Under the pieces are notes generated by a model. It ran no database searches and was not told where the DNA came from. It saw nothing but the letters and a program-made list of their open reading frames with translations. Below are positions 1 through 11,137 of a stretch of DNA of 64,000 nucleotides, in pieces; the first letter of the stretch is position 1, and every line of letters starts with the position of its first letter. The stretch is from Periplaneta americana (taxonomy: Eukaryota > Arthropoda > Insecta > Blattodea > Blattidae), in contig NC_091124.1 of NCBI RefSeq assembly GCF_040183065.1, positions 92,403,001-92,467,000 on the forward strand, read 5' to 3'. A program made the position numbers and the translations under genes.

Positions 1-177
1 TGAGAGTAAAAATAGCAGATAAATTTCTGTTTATATATTTTTATTTATATTACAATTTTAAGGGCATCAATAGCCATAGTAGTTGATGCGCCCTTTTTAA
101 ACCCCACTAACTGACTAACTCATACAATTTGCCGACAATCAAGTAGACCATTTTGATTTAGAGTTCATGGTTAAAAG

Positions 178-789
178 CAGGGGTGTATTTCAGGCCTGGT
201 GGCACCAGAGCACTTTTCTGATTTTCATATTGTCAAATTTTTTATTTATAAAAAAAAATATGTTTTATTCATATTTAAACAATTTCATAGTGTGGTCTAC
301 TCCATGGATCTAACAACTTCTTCATCTAGATTCAAACCCATGTATTTTCTTCTGACATTCCACAGGTATTCCTTTGAAAATGATGATTTTGAAGACAACT
401 ACTGCTGGTACTGTCGAAATCTCAAAGCCAGGGCACTTTTTTGTTTAGAAATAGACCACTGGTTAACAAAAATATGAATGCTGGTGTCTCACAGTAAATT
501 ATATGGAAACAGAATATTTGGCCATTAATACAAAAATAAATAATAGTATTATCAGAGCTGGTAGAAGAGAAAGTGACGTAACTTCCTCTACTTCAGTGGT
601 TCGGCACTGAGTGGCGCTAGCTCTGTTGTCCGCTCCAGTTTCAGGATCACTATTCAAGTGAATGCAAAAGGTTTTAAAAATAACCCATTACATAAGAATG
701 CATTGTAGAGTATTATGTCGCAATATTTTACTTACTTAAAAAATGTAACATTACTACATTAACAAATTGTGAGCTATAATACACCCCTG
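178..789. mobile_element. Non-autonomous hAT-like element (putative)
   Basis: The two ends are inverted copies of CAGGGGTGTATT followed by a similar TTCAG/TATAG (16 bp, two mismatches). CAGGG starts are typical of hAT terminal repeats. The expected 8-bp target duplication is not clear (gttaaaag versus aatagtaa), so the call rests on the terminal repeats alone. The interior holds an open frame at 199-477 that I do not recognise. Confidence 0.4.
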
Positions 790-1984
790 AATAGTAAATA
801 TAATAATTAACCGAAAATTGGAACATTGTGCCGGCTTCAACCAGAAGCATGCAAAAAAGGAGTACAGCTTCGCAAAAATAAACACTTTTATGGCATTATA
901 CAGTATGCATTGCTATTAAATTATGTTTTTTTATACAGGAAAGAATGTAACATAATAAAGGAGACACTTTATTTTCACCAATAGTTTTTATCTACTATTT
1001 ACCCATTAGTTGCAGTTGTAATTGGTTTATACATAATTCAGGGGTAACAAGCAATATTACTGCAACTCAGACTTACAAATTAAGCTTCGATGTTATATCT
1101 ATGATAATGCAAGTTTTGATCTTTTGAAATATCTAGGTTATTTTTTGTTTTGTAAAATTAAAACAATTTAGTAGTACTGTATTAAGTTGTATGCTACTTA
1201 TTGGAGAATATTAAATTCACGACTTTTTCCATGAGACCAATTTACTTTCTCATATGCTTGATCAGAAATCTCTTATGATGTGGAAACATAATAAACAAAT
1301 GTAATAAAATTGTAAATCAGATTAACCTGTAGCCCACATACAAAGTAGCATTATACTGTATTTTTGTTACTGAAATAACTTTTTCGTTAATTACGACAGA
1401 AATGTTATTATTAAAAATAAAATAATTAATAATTAAACATGAAGATTTAATGAAGTAGAAGCTAGGTGCTTGGGTTCAATTAGGGGTTCACAATTAGCAC
1501 TTGCACATAGCACATTTTTTAACCGGCACAGAGATTGAAAAATGTTCAGATGTAGAAAGTCTATGGTGATCATCACAAGATAATCATTTTATAATTCTGA
1601 AATGTTGCTGTAGAGAATCGTGGTTAAATTTTTTCTGTCAGAATATATTTAAATCTGCTATTCCACAAGAATGAATATATTTCGTGAGTGCTCTGAATTG
1701 TCACTAAATAATTCAAGGGTTCTTTCTTAGGCAGATGTGTTCTTTGTGTTGCCAATTACGTGTAATATATTTTATAAAATCGTGTAATGCTAGAATCCTT
1801 TGTACAGGGCAGAGGAGGAAGTCTTTGAGTTCATTGTATCTACAAGGCCGTTCATTCACCTTGTATATTCTTTTGTATTTTCACTTCCCTCGAACTCATT
1901 ATAGTTTATGGCTCTAAAAAGTGTATCAATTTTGAAAAACTCGCACAAAACAACTGAAATGCTGGTCTGGCATTCATTCACTGG
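790..1984. other. Unassigned AT-rich sequence
   Basis: I see no recognisable gene or repeat here. The stretch is strongly AT-rich with short frames only. Confidence 0.5.
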
Positions 1985-1994
1985 AAGAGATTAC

Positions 1995-2239
1995 GAGCCA
2001 CCGGCGTAGCTCTGTCGGCTAAGGCACTTGCCTGCCAATCTGGAGTTGTGTTCGAGTGCGAGTTCGATTCCCGCTTGGGTTTTTTCCGAGGTTTTCCCCA
2101 ACTGCAAGGCAAATGTCAGGTAATCTATGGCGAATCCTCGGCCTCATCTTGCCAAATACCATCTCGCTATCACCAATCCCATCGACGCTAAATAACCTCG
2201 TAGTTGATATAGCGCCGTTAAATAACCGAGTAAAAGAAA
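1995..2239 (+). mobile_element. tRNA-derived SINE, family A, copy 1
   Basis: The head (CCACCGGCGTAGCTCTGTCG) and the B-box-like GAGTTCGATTCCC form a tRNA-like pol III promoter. A central block with TTTTTTCCGAGGTTTTCCCC follows, then a tail ending in GCCGTTAAATAACC. It is flanked by a perfect 10-bp target duplication AAGAGATTAC (1985-1994 and 2240-2249), which fixes both ends. Further copies lie at 2369 (fragment), 18119 and 20108. Confidence 0.88.
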
Positions 2240-2368
2240 AAGAGATTACAGTCAAAGTAACTAGACAATTTTTGACATCCAGGTGTGGAGTAATGGCACA
2301 TACATGCACACAAGTGCAAGATCAGCTAAGGTGTTCTTCTGATTCTCGGGTATCGCGTCCAATTCTAT

Positions 2369-2460
2369 TTTTTACTTGGTTATTTAACGATGTTGTATCA
2401 ACTACTGGGTTATTTAGCGTCAATGGAATTGGTCATAGCCAGATGGTATTTGGTAAGGGT
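2369..2460 (-). mobile_element. SINE family A, 3' fragment
   Basis: Reverse-complement match to the tail half of family A: the conserved words for TACCATCT, CGCTAAATAACC and CGTTAAATAACC occur in the same order. The head is missing. It lies about 120 bp from copy 1 in the opposite orientation, so the two tails face each other. Confidence 0.75.
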
Positions 2461-3041
2461 GCATTGCTATGAGAAAGGATTGGGTGGAGATTTTCTCTTC
2501 TTTTAATTTTTTAAGGTATCGAGACAAGTTCGGGAAAATATGTGGTATGGCATCCGGTTTTGGTCACCAGTTCATCCACAGACGTCCTACCTCCTTACCG
2601 TCAATAATAAATTTATCGGTTCTTACTATCAAAACCGCAGAAAAATGGATGTTACAGATATAAGAACGTGCATACAGTTTTCTGTCTCTGTGGAACTGCT
2701 CTACACCACTTCTGAAAAATAACCTAGTCTTTGGGTGGAAAAAAGAAATGTCTTACTTCCTTACAGATTATATAACCGGATTTACACCAAGAACAAAACA
2801 ATTAGGCATATTACTACTCGCTCACATAAACGGCACAATTAAAATCATTCGAACATCGCAAGAAATATCTGTTTAATTCAATACCAGAATGAGTTCTATC
2901 TGTTCTGTCGACAGTATAAGAGGAAAACTGGAATCTAAAAACGATCACCATGCCAATGTTTTGCTCAGTTGCCGTGGCGACACTACAGGGTTTAAAAGTC
3001 CCATTAGACTCTTGCCAAGTTTACCACACTTTCTATTCTAA
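2461..3041. other. Unassigned sequence
   Basis: Small overlapping frames only; nothing recognised. Confidence 0.4.
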
Positions 3042-3770
3042 ATGCTCTGGTATTATTATGATGAAGAAAGAGAAATCAAGCAAGTAAAGTCAAAATATTT
3101 AGACATGGTTATAGATAATATAGAAGGTACTGGAGAAAAGGAAATTGAAAATCGAATCGAAGAAAGTAGAAAAATTATATCATGTTTAAACTCAATACAG
3201 TGGGATAAACATAACGTCCGCCTGAGTGGTTATGTTGCAAGGTTGTCGAAATGGGGGAGAACACGTGACAGTTACTTACATGATGGGGCCTTTTTTTAAA
3301 TGATTTTAAACAGTTCTGTAATATTAAGTAGACTTCCAATTCCATACAGAAAATATTTTAAGGATAGAGCCTAATAGCCCAGCCACTGGTCTTTACAGAC
3401 GGACCACTAGAAACGGGTGGGGGAAACCGGAATATGACATAACTACTCGGACAGACAGTATTTGGAAAAAAAAAATATTAGTTTCATCTGTCTTGAGCAA
3501 TGGAAATGCATTATTTGAGACATAGTGCTACAGTTTCAGATTGGACTAAAAAAAAAAATAAAGAAACTAGGTGCAGAATAGATGCTAAAGAGACTGTACT
3601 AAGCAGAATTAAAAACAGAAGTTTGCAGATTTGGTCATCTGATGAGAATGGGAAAAAGACAGATGGCCGAAGCAAATTTACCATTAGCAACCTCCAGGAA
3701 GAAGAGAGGGAAGTAGATCAAAGAGAACATGGAACGAAGATGAACCTGGGGGGGGGATATATGTATTTCT
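3042..3770 (+). pseudogene. LINE reverse transcriptase C-terminal remnants
   Basis: Two blocks resemble the region after the RT catalytic core of RTE-type non-LTR retrotransposons. At 3120-3215 the frame reads EGTGEKEIENRIEESRKIIS, like the 'KYLG...EI.NRI..G...I.CLN' region. At 3500-3770 it reads HYLRHSATVSDW, then a segment rich in R and E, like the 'LRRSARVSRLD...' tail that ends LINE ORF2. About 280 bp between them do not fit and look like a replacement or insertion. Frames are shifted and no intact product is possible. The family assignment is recalled, not searched. Confidence 0.6.
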
Positions 3771-4059
3771 AAAATTATGTAATTATAATTTTTACGAAAT
3801 TTAATTTCTTTTATGGTCTAATAAAGCATATACCCAGCTGTTCTTCTAAAAAAAAGTATTTAATCTTGTTTTAAATTCGGTGACCAAATTTCGTTACATA
3901 CAGCAAAGTTGCAATCGCTGCTAGGGTGTTGTATACTTTAAGTCTTGTTTTTTTTCCTTGTTTTTTTTTTTTTTTTTTTAAACCTCGGTTAGGTTTGCAA
4001 ATTCGATTCAATATGCCCAATATTTGTTGGTAATAAGTTTCGTTTTTTAAATTCCAATG
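3771..4059. other. Unassigned sequence with poly-T
   Basis: Contains a long T run near 3958-3980. Nothing else recognised. Confidence 0.4.
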
Positions 4060-4470
4060 GTGTTCATTAGATGTGATTCTTTCTTGTCTTCCAATAGATA
4101 GCTGGTAAATTGGTTTCTCGTCTTGAGTTGTACATCATTTTGCATTACCCAGGGTGCACCACATGGAGGTGACCTACTTTACTTTTTCGCCTTCTTACGA
4201 TAACTGGCATTCTAGGGGTAGATAATTAAATCCATTAAATGGATTTTACTTAATATATATACCAAAATCATTCAAAAGAAAAACACTTCTTTTCAAATCA
4301 TCTTCCGAATTTGCCTTGATTATCATATCATCGACATATTAATAATCAGCTCAACTCTGTGTTGTAGTTTATTACAGTTCCTTCAGTATACAATTTATTC
4401 CCTTCAGAAGCTATTTCGTATATGTACACATTAAATAGTGTGACAGTAGACAATCCTGTCTGAAGGCCAT
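4060..4470 (-). pseudogene. Degraded LINE reverse transcriptase
   Basis: Read on the minus strand, 4470 downward gives GLQTGLSTVTLFNVYIYEI, equivalent to the RT motif 'GLRQG..LSP.LFN.Y'. After a frameshift follows VDDMIIKANSEDDLKRSVF, matching the catalytic 'Y.DD' block and the segment after it. Several stops and frameshifts are present. Upstream coding is cut off at the border of the Harbinger-like element that begins near 4477. Confidence 0.6.
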
Positions 4471-4725
4471 CATACTCAGAAAGCTAAACTAAGCTACGCA
4501 AGCTAAGGAAAACAGTAGCTCTAATGTAGTTACATGAAATGCCACACACAGAGTGCTATGCTAAGCTAAATTTCATAGATCACCTACGAGGTGATTTTCA
4601 TATTTGTAGCTGGCTTTGCATATAATGAATTGCTTTTCCTGGCATCTAGCAGGCTCTTGTGTGGGCCTACTTTAATAATTATTTTATTGTTTCTGTGTAC
4701 TAATTATCATGGAAGGCAGATCAAG

Positions 4726-4842
4726 GGAGGAAAAAGAAAATATCCCTGTCTGTATGATAACCTCAAATTACTGTAAAAACACAACCAGGAAAGACAACTG
4801 TTGGCAAGAAATAAGTGGAGCTCTCTGAACTGATTGTACCTA
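4726..4842 (+). pseudogene. MADF (Myb/SANT-like) domain fragment
   Basis: GGKRKYPCLYDN is followed after a -1 shift at about 4760 by TSNYCKNTTRKDNCWQEISG. 'YPCLYD' and 'K.YKN...KDN.WQEI' are the hallmarks of the MADF DNA-binding domain of PIF/Harbinger accessory proteins and some insect regulators. Only the first half of the domain remains. The frameshift makes it non-functional as it stands. Confidence 0.6.
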
Positions 4843-5176
4843 TCATTTATTCTTTTACACAATTATTATACTCTAGACATTATATAATTTGAGTACTGCT
4901 TATTAATTCGGTAATATTTTTTTTCATTTTATGAAATTAGCTTATTAAATAACATTAAAGTTTATATTGCGAGCTTAATGAGTAGGTCCATTTTGAACAG
5001 TCAATCTTGATTTCGGCATCTATGAACATATAAAGCAATTTGCCATGGTATATTTCATTAATGAAACTGTTGCTGATTCAGCCGAAAGAAACATAAATTC
5101 TTCACAATTTCCATACAATTTTTTAATAAAATGATGAAAATTCACCATGTGTTCCTTTCTGTCTTCCAATTTCACT

Positions 5177-5276
5177 TACATAAAGTCGTCTCCTAAATCT
5201 GTTCCTATTTCATCATCTTCCATGACAGCAACAACCGCCTCCTCTTCAAACATTGTAAGTGTATGTAATCCAGCCA
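5177..5276 (-). pseudogene. Short acidic N-terminal coding remnant
   Basis: The minus strand gives MAGLHTLTMFEEEAVVAVME and then DDEIGTDLGDDFM. It runs into a good splice-donor sequence (GTAAGTG) at its end, as a first coding exon would. I do not recognise the family with certainty. Its position opposite the MADF remnant suggests the start of a Harbinger-type transposase gene. Confidence 0.3.
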
Positions 5277-5325
5277 TCTTAAAACATCTGTCTAGCTTAG
5301 CTTAGCTTTCTGTGGTAGTAGCCTT

Positions 5326-5585
5326 GATTTCTCAATTCATTCATTCATAGTGTTCTGCACAAGAGCAGGTCTTTCACTACAAACCCAGCTTTCTCCAATC
5401 TTTCTTATTTTCTGCCTTCCTCTTAGTATCCGTATATGATCCATATCTCTTAATGTTGTCTATCTGATATCTTCTTCTGCCTCGAACTTTTCTCCCGTTC
5501 ACCAATACTTCAGAAGGAAGTTTCTTCTCAGCCAGTGACCAAGCCAATTTATTTTTCTCTTTCTGATCAGTTTCACTTCTCTATT
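5326..5585 (-). mobile_element. LINE family K, 5'-truncated 3' end, copy 1
   Basis: Minus-strand reading matches, nearly word for word, the ends of the plus-strand copies near 19300-19510 and 42285-42545: the RKRNWLGHWLRR-type block (here K/N variants), a GRRRYQ block and a terminal AATGAATGAATTG tail. These are the final codons and short tail of an RTE-like non-LTR retrotransposon. Only about 260 bp remain, typical of 5' truncation during target-primed insertion. Confidence 0.75.
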
Positions 5586-5689
5586 GAGATGTTTAAAAGA
5601 TGACATTTTATCATGTACTTATGTTTGTAGATAGATATATTTCTATTTTGATATGTAATAAGTAATAACTGGTTTGGGATTAAACCAAA

Positions 5690-6300
5690 AGTAATGAAAA
5701 AGTTCACCCATCAGCAGCCCTATCTTACATACAATTATAAAGATTATTCTAAGTTGGAAATTGAAGACCGTGAAAGAGAAGTTTTTATCACAGCAATACT
5801 ACAGCAGAATCTACCATTTTTGTCAGTTACAAAATAGCACTGGACATTGCTAAGTCACTTCGCTTCAAATCCCCCGCCCTCTGATGAAGAGTTAATTAAG
5901 TAATACCTCATCTTAGCACCTGACGAAATTTTCTCCATGCACTCATGCCAGTTTGAAGGTGTGTCATCTTCTAATATATTATCCAAAATACAAGAATTAG
6001 CTAACGATCTCCTTCAATTACTTGAAAGCCCCCCTCCCTAACCCCCCAAAAAACATTTATCGCATTTTTTATAGAAGTAGGAGTACTAATGTCAAGTACA
6101 GCTCAGTTAGCTGTGTTTATTCCAGGAGTGGATGAAAAACTCACATTACTGAAATGTTACTTAATCTGATGCTGATGAAAGATGCCATTAATTAACAGAC
6201 TGAAGATCCTGAGAGTGGAAATACTCGTATCAAAGCCCTTATGAGGATCCATTTCAGGGTCTACTTCTTGTAATCAAAAGCTGAAGAAATAAATAAAATG
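5690..6300 (+). pseudogene. hAT-like transposase remnant
   Basis: Scattered in-frame blocks resemble hAT transposases of the GTF2IRD2/SCAND3 type: FVSYKIALDIAKS near 5818-5860, SKIQELANDLLQLLES near 5982-6030, and SSTAQLAVFIPGVDEKLTLL near 6095-6155 (equivalent to 'DESTD.S.TAQL.IF.RG'). Multiple stops and frameshifts separate them. No terminal repeats found. Confidence 0.5.
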
Positions 6301-6480
6301 AATCCACTATAGTGCATCAAGAAAAATCTATGCATATGGAACTGAAGGAGACCCAGAAGCTCAACATATTACCAAAACCTGACATAGAGGATAACAGCAA
6401 CTTCGTGTAAGTACATTCTGTGAAAATTATAGGAAAAAAGTTTCATTAATAATATTTATACGCATAATATAATTATACTA

Positions 6481-7280
6481 TAGTACAACCCCATTTTAAC
6501 ATTCCCATTTTTAAAGAATAATCTGTTAAGTCCCAGTCAAATTACCATAAGAATAACGTAATTAATTTCCACGTTCAAGGAAACCTGATTTAAGAAAAAT
6601 CCCACTTTTAAAGAAAACTATTCAAGAGGATTTTGTGATAATAAAGCCAGAAATATCGACTTGACCTTCAATAATCAATAGTACTGACATATTCAGTAAC
6701 ACATCTCAATCAATAGTAATGCAGCATCAAGCAGCGGCATTATTCTTTATGGTCTTGCTTTGCGTTGCTCTTACAGAGTGGTTGCTTTGCTTGCTTTGTT
6801 CTCGTGAGTTCTATGGATCCTGTTTCCAAGTTTTTTTGTTAGGTTATGCTGTTTATATATTATAATGGCAACAAAATGGAAAAAATTAACTATTGTACTG
6901 AAAGTGAAAATAATAAGGGCTGTTGAGGTTAATCCTCAAATAACACTATCGTAAGTAGTAAAAAACCATGGTCTGCCATTACTTCGTTATGGGGAATAAT
7001 GAAGAAGAAAAAAGGAATTTTCACTGTCTAGTTTCAGTGTGGTTCAGGTTCAACCAAATGGAAAAACAATTGTGCCTCACCAATTGAAGAGTTATAAGAT
7101 ATTATAATGAAAAGTATTGTAAATAATAATTGTAGGCCTAATTAAATTATTATAATGTTCGGTATATAAGACACATGTTAGTACTAGTTATTTTAGTCTT
7201 TCCTTCCCATTTTGTGTAAATCTCCTTTTAATGAAAAGGAAATTAATCCGTCAGAGATTCGTTAGAAAGGGGTTCTACTG
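6481..7280 (+). mobile_element. Non-autonomous pogo/Tigger-like element
   Basis: The element starts TAGTACAACCCCATTTTAAC and ends in the inverted form of CAGTAGAACCCCTTTCTAAC. It is flanked by TA on both sides (6479-6480, 7281-7282), as for Tc1/mariner/pogo elements. The interior carries the N-terminus of a pogo-type transposase (6865-7105) but none of the catalytic domain, so it is an 800-bp internal-deletion derivative. Confidence 0.72.
6865..7105 (+). pseudogene. pogo/CENP-B-type transposase N-terminus
   Basis: ATG at 6865 starts MATKWKKLTIVLKVKIIRAV, then EVNPQITLS before a stop; a shifted frame continues with a K-rich block and GSGSTKWKNNCASPIEEL. This corresponds to the CENP-B N-terminal helix-turn-helix that opens pogo/Tigger transposases. 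Stops and frameshifts abolish the product, and the DDE domain is absent. Confidence 0.68.
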
Positions 7281-7327
7281 TAGTTACTTTGTTTATGGTT
7301 AATTAACATCACATTCACAACATTTAC

Positions 7328-7573
7328 AATTGAATAGCCGCCCAGAACAAGGTTGTAATCAGCAAATATGAAATTCTTAAAAAAATTGGGAAAAACACAT
7401 TGTATTGTACATCCTTTTAAATTTTTAGAGCAAGGTTAACAATCAGACATGTGTGTTGATTTTAATAGGAGTACAAGTATTACACATAGTGCATCATTAA
7501 CAACCATTATTCACGAAAAAGTGTACTTATGAGAAATGAGGGTTACAACCTTGTTCTGGGCGGCTATTCAATT
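7328..7573. mobile_element. MITE with perfect 31-bp terminal inverted repeats
   Basis: The 31 bases from 7328 to 7358 (beginning AATTGAATAGCCGCCCAGAA) recur exactly as reverse complement at 7543-7573. The total length is 246 bp with a non-coding AT-rich interior, which is MITE-sized. The superfamily is unclear; if the outer AATT is the target duplication, the element proper begins with GAATAGCC. Confidence 0.75.
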
Positions 7574-7834
7574 ATTGTGCAGATATTATTTCCCTCCCCC
7601 CCCCTCAATAAAATGATGTTTTGCGTCCTAATATATATATATATTTTTTTTTTTGTGTGAGAATTCAAGAGCCATATAATGTCCTAAAAATAAACAATGT
7701 TTTTAACATTAGGTTGTATCTCATTTGTTTTTTAGAACAGTATTGGAACATCAGTGAAAATCGTAATAGAATCTTATCCAAGCAAGTAGAAACTGACATA
7801 CATTTCAAGTCTCTGGAATAAAAATATGATTTTT
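7574..7834. other. Simple-sequence region
   Basis: Contains a C run (7593-7605), a TA run (7629-7644) and a T run. No gene recognised. Confidence 0.4.
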
Positions 7835-8172
7835 CATGTCTATACGAGGCACGACAGCCCATGAAGGACCATGACCGACAGCTGGTGTCACGTCCACATA
7901 CCGAAGCAGGGGTGGACGATCATCCAACCAGAATGGAGGTATCGTGTGGTTAGCACGATGATCCCCCCAGATGTTATAGCTGGCTTCCATAACCAGATTT
8001 TGCTACCTATCGTAGCTCCCCAAGTGCAACACAATGCTGAGTGGGCACCGGTCCCATACACTGGCCGAAATTTCATGAGAAAATTTCTTCTCCCATGAGG
8101 ACTTGAACCAGCATGCATTCCGTAACAAGAGTTCTACGCAGGATGCCTTAGACCACAACACCACAGTGCGGG
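7835..8172 (-). mobile_element. tRNA-derived SINE, family D, full-length copy
   Basis: On the minus strand the head reads GTGGTGTTGTGGTCTAAGGC (A-box-like), followed by a B-box-like GGTTCAAGTCCTC about 55 bp later. A long body ends in a GGTCATGGTCCTTCATGGGC region. The same 3' half occurs at 15550-15690 (minus) and 21790-21935 (plus), which supports a repeat family and not a tRNA gene. Confidence 0.72.
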
Positions 8173-9954
8173 ACTTTTCACACCTATTCTAAGTTTTAAT
8201 TGTGTTTGTGTTTCCCGTAAAACCTCATATAAAGCACTTACGACCTTATGGCAGTAAGGTAATGTGTTGTGGGAAAGTTTAAAATATATTTTGTCTCTCA
8301 CTGTATATGAAAATGAGTGGGAATCCTGTTAATGGAAAGATATAATATGGAAATGTGATCTGGCATTCCAGGGCAGCATAACTGAATTACTTATATAGCT
8401 TAATATTAATGCTTCAAGAAAAATCAGCTTATAATTCATCTATATAGTAATGTGCAGATTTTTAAGACAAAACTGTTGTCGTGGGTTTGCCAACTGAGCA
8501 TCACTGATACTATTCTGATTTCATAGTCTTATAAATTTGATTAATGCAGTTAGTCCCAAATTATGGACAATATGTAGAAATTCTTAATTTATTCTTGCTC
8601 CATTTGAGAAAAGGTTCCAGGATTCGACAACTTTGCAATCTAAATTTGAGATATTTGCTATCCCTTCTAGCTTAAATATTGATCAAGTTCTCCATCAGCT
8701 CCATGTGGAACTTTTTAACTTAAGTTGTAACATAGAAATAAAAGTATGTTATACAAACAGAACAAATATAATTGGTTTTTATAGAAAGTTCCCTAGGTCG
8801 AAGTTCCTTCATGTACGTATGCTGAAAATATATTGCTTATATTCGGATCAAACTTATATTTGTAAGCAAATGTGAAGAGAAACAAAAGTCATCAAAGAGC
8901 AGTATGACTGATAGTAACCTGAAATGTGCCTTAAGGATGCAAACACACAATTTAAAAAGAGAAACTGACAAAAATAATACAGGATTGTTATACAGCAGCA
9001 TAGTTGGGTAAATATTATTGATTAAAGAATGGGCATTGAAAGTACGGTATCCTTAATCAAGTATTTTTTAGCTCACTATTTAGTTTTATTTCAAAAGTTA
9101 ACTATTTCACTGTTATATATTAAGATGATCACAATTTAGTTAATAAGAATGAAACATGTTACTGTCAGCTGAATTTATAATGAGTTTCTTTCTGAGAACA
9201 ACTTTAATGAAATGTTACATGTATGTCTGTATTCAATAGCATAGGAACAGCCAACTCAGTCAGTAGACAGGTGTGGTACGTACAACATTGGATTTGTTTA
9301 CATGTCACAGGAGACTGGATACCAGACTTGTCCTTGAATGCAAAGAAAGACAGCAGAGAAGCAAATGAGTTGCCGAGACCCGGATTAAATCAATGTCAAA
9401 CAAGCCAAGGAGCAGGTTCCTGATTATTAAAAATTAGACCAGATTAACTTTAGATACGAAATGATACTATAACATGGTGGGACTTAAGTTCAGGGATTAA
9501 CATAATGCCAGCTTCCAACAAATCTAAGAATTAGAATAAAAAATTATGTAGGCACATGAACTAAACATAGTTTTTGGGCATTTCAAGCTTGTAATGACAA
9601 GGAGTGTCTTCAGCACACTTCATTTCCATGTACTGTAGGTATATCCAATAAATGAAACTCCCTCTAAAAGTCGGAGATATTCTCTTTCACCACACTGTTG
9701 AAATACTTGACACATTAGCTCATACCTCACCAGAAGATAAAGAAAATACATTACTAAGTCCCTTCCGTATAAGTTGTTAGGACGTGTAAAGAGGCAAATG
9801 TTATGCATTCTCGCAGATAATGGAATGCAACATGACGTGGTGGACAAGAGAACTTCATTATCAATTACACAAACTAGATCTAAATTGATACAGCTTTCAC
9901 AAGTCTCTTTATAGCAAACATGTTGGTCTTCAAACAATTCAATGAATGTAGAAA
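8173..9954. other. Unassigned sequence
   Basis: Short frames only, including 8633-8875, 9223-9423 and 9620-9937 (minus), none of which I recognise. No terminal repeats were found. Confidence 0.4.
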
Positions 9955-9956
9955 TA

Positions 9957-11137
9957 CACGGAGATCACAAAGTGGATGTACCCCTCATGTATTATTATTT
10001 CACTTACTCTGTGAATGTTGGTGCCTCATGTTTATCTTGGTGACAGCGGTTTTGCCTCATGAAAAACGTCATACCAGTGACATCGTGGAAACAATGAAGG
10101 TGAAATTCTGTGACCATTTTGTGTGGAACCGCCAAGGAAAGCAACAATGTTGGGGTGGGAAAAACGTGCATTCACAAGTAGCGTGAAAGACCATTCCAGA
10201 AGTGAAAAGCCGACAAGGAGGGAAGCATGCCACGCTGTTGAGGCATTAATGGAAAAGTCTACCCTGAAATCCACTCTGAAAAGATCTGCAGAGCTTGGCA
10301 TTTCTCATTCGACCATGATGAAACACATGGAAGTTGAGCTCAAGTATTTCTGTCCATTCCACGTCAATGAATTAAGCGATGCTGATGTGGATGCACATAA
10401 AGTGGCATGTGGGATGCTTCTTAAAATGTTTGTACACAACGTTCCCATGATAATGTCCTCTTCACAGACGAATGTGCTATCTACCAGAGCATGCATTCAC
10501 AAAACATCGTCTTTTAGGGTAAGAAAACCACCCCATGTCATGGTGGTGGTTGGACTGAATGCAACACACATTTTCGGCCCTTTCTTCTTCCAAGGTTCCA
10601 TTAATGAGCCAGCCTACCAGGACATGCTTAGTGAATGGTTGGTGCCACAATTTCACCAAGCTGGTACTGAAGACATTGTGGTCCTGCAACAGGATGGAGA
10701 GTAAGCACACTTTGCATTGCAAGTGCGCCGATACCTGAATATGATCTTTCCCAACTGGTGGATTGGAAGATCATCTGCAGATGATCAAACTTCTTTTGCC
10801 TGGCCTCCACAAAGTCCCGATCTCACAACACCTGATAATGATATCTGGGAGTTCATCAAGGACAAAGCATGAAATCATCGCTATAACACAATGGCACAAT
10901 TACGAGCAGCTGTGGAAGATGCCTTCAACGTAGTGACCTTTGATTATCTATGCAAAACATCTGCCAGGACATGGCGCAAAATTCAGCTGTGCTATGAAAA
11001 TGAAGGTCTTCATACCGATGTCTTGGATCTTTAAACTATCAGGTACATGTCCATATCAATCAATCAATCATACCCTTCGTAGTGTTGTAATACGGCGGGG
11101 GGGGGGGGGGGGGTACGCCCACTTTGTGATCTCACTG
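9957..11137 (+). mobile_element. Tc1/mariner-superfamily element, near full length
   Basis: The left end CACGGAGATCACAAAGTGG (from 9957) and the right end, inverted CAGTGAGATCACAAAGTGG (ending 11137), form terminal repeats of about 28 bp with four differences, flanked by TA (9955-9956, 11138-11139). The 1181-bp length is right for a complete element with one transposase gene. An 18-G run at 11097-11114 sits just inside the right repeat. Confidence 0.85.
10123..11034 (+). pseudogene. Tc1/mariner (DDE_3-type) transposase pseudogene
   Basis: From ATG 10123 the reading frame runs 303 codons to TAA 11032-11034, with two in-frame nonsense codons (TAA 10702-10704 just after QQDGE; TGA 10870-10872). 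Residues 20-85 match the helix-turn-helix region (SVKDHSRSEKPTRRE; KSTLKRSAELGISHSTM). The segment around 10445-10510 reads NVLFTDECAIYQSM only in a neighbouring frame, so two compensating shifts bracket the second catalytic region. Later blocks are ATHIFGPFFFQGSINEPAYQ, QQDG, FAWPPQSPDLTTPDN and an end TWRKIQLCYENEG. Known role of the family: cut-and-paste transposition at TA. Light damage suggests a fairly young inactivation. Confidence 0.85.

Larger units (their letters stand above)
4477..5316. mobile_element. PIF/Harbinger-like deletion derivative (putative)
   Basis: The left end has CAGAAAGCTAAACTAAGCTA (starting 4477) and the right end carries its reverse complement with one change (5292-5312). 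Inside lie the remains of two genes in opposite orientation: a MADF-like segment on plus (4726-4842) and a short acidic frame on minus (5177-5276). PIF/Harbinger elements typically encode a transposase plus a Myb/MADF-type protein, which fits. The target duplication is not clear. Confidence 0.45.

Noticed and set aside
1995-2060. tRNA-like sequences with A and B boxes as true tRNA genes (also at 7835, 18119, 20349, 25982, 27064, 35952, 50963)
   Set aside because: They lack complete cloverleaf pairing by eye, are followed by SINE bodies, recur, and several have target duplications.
11041-11075. AATC repeats as another copy of the (GATT)n LINE tail
   Set aside because: Only three units and no adjoining LINE 3' sequence.
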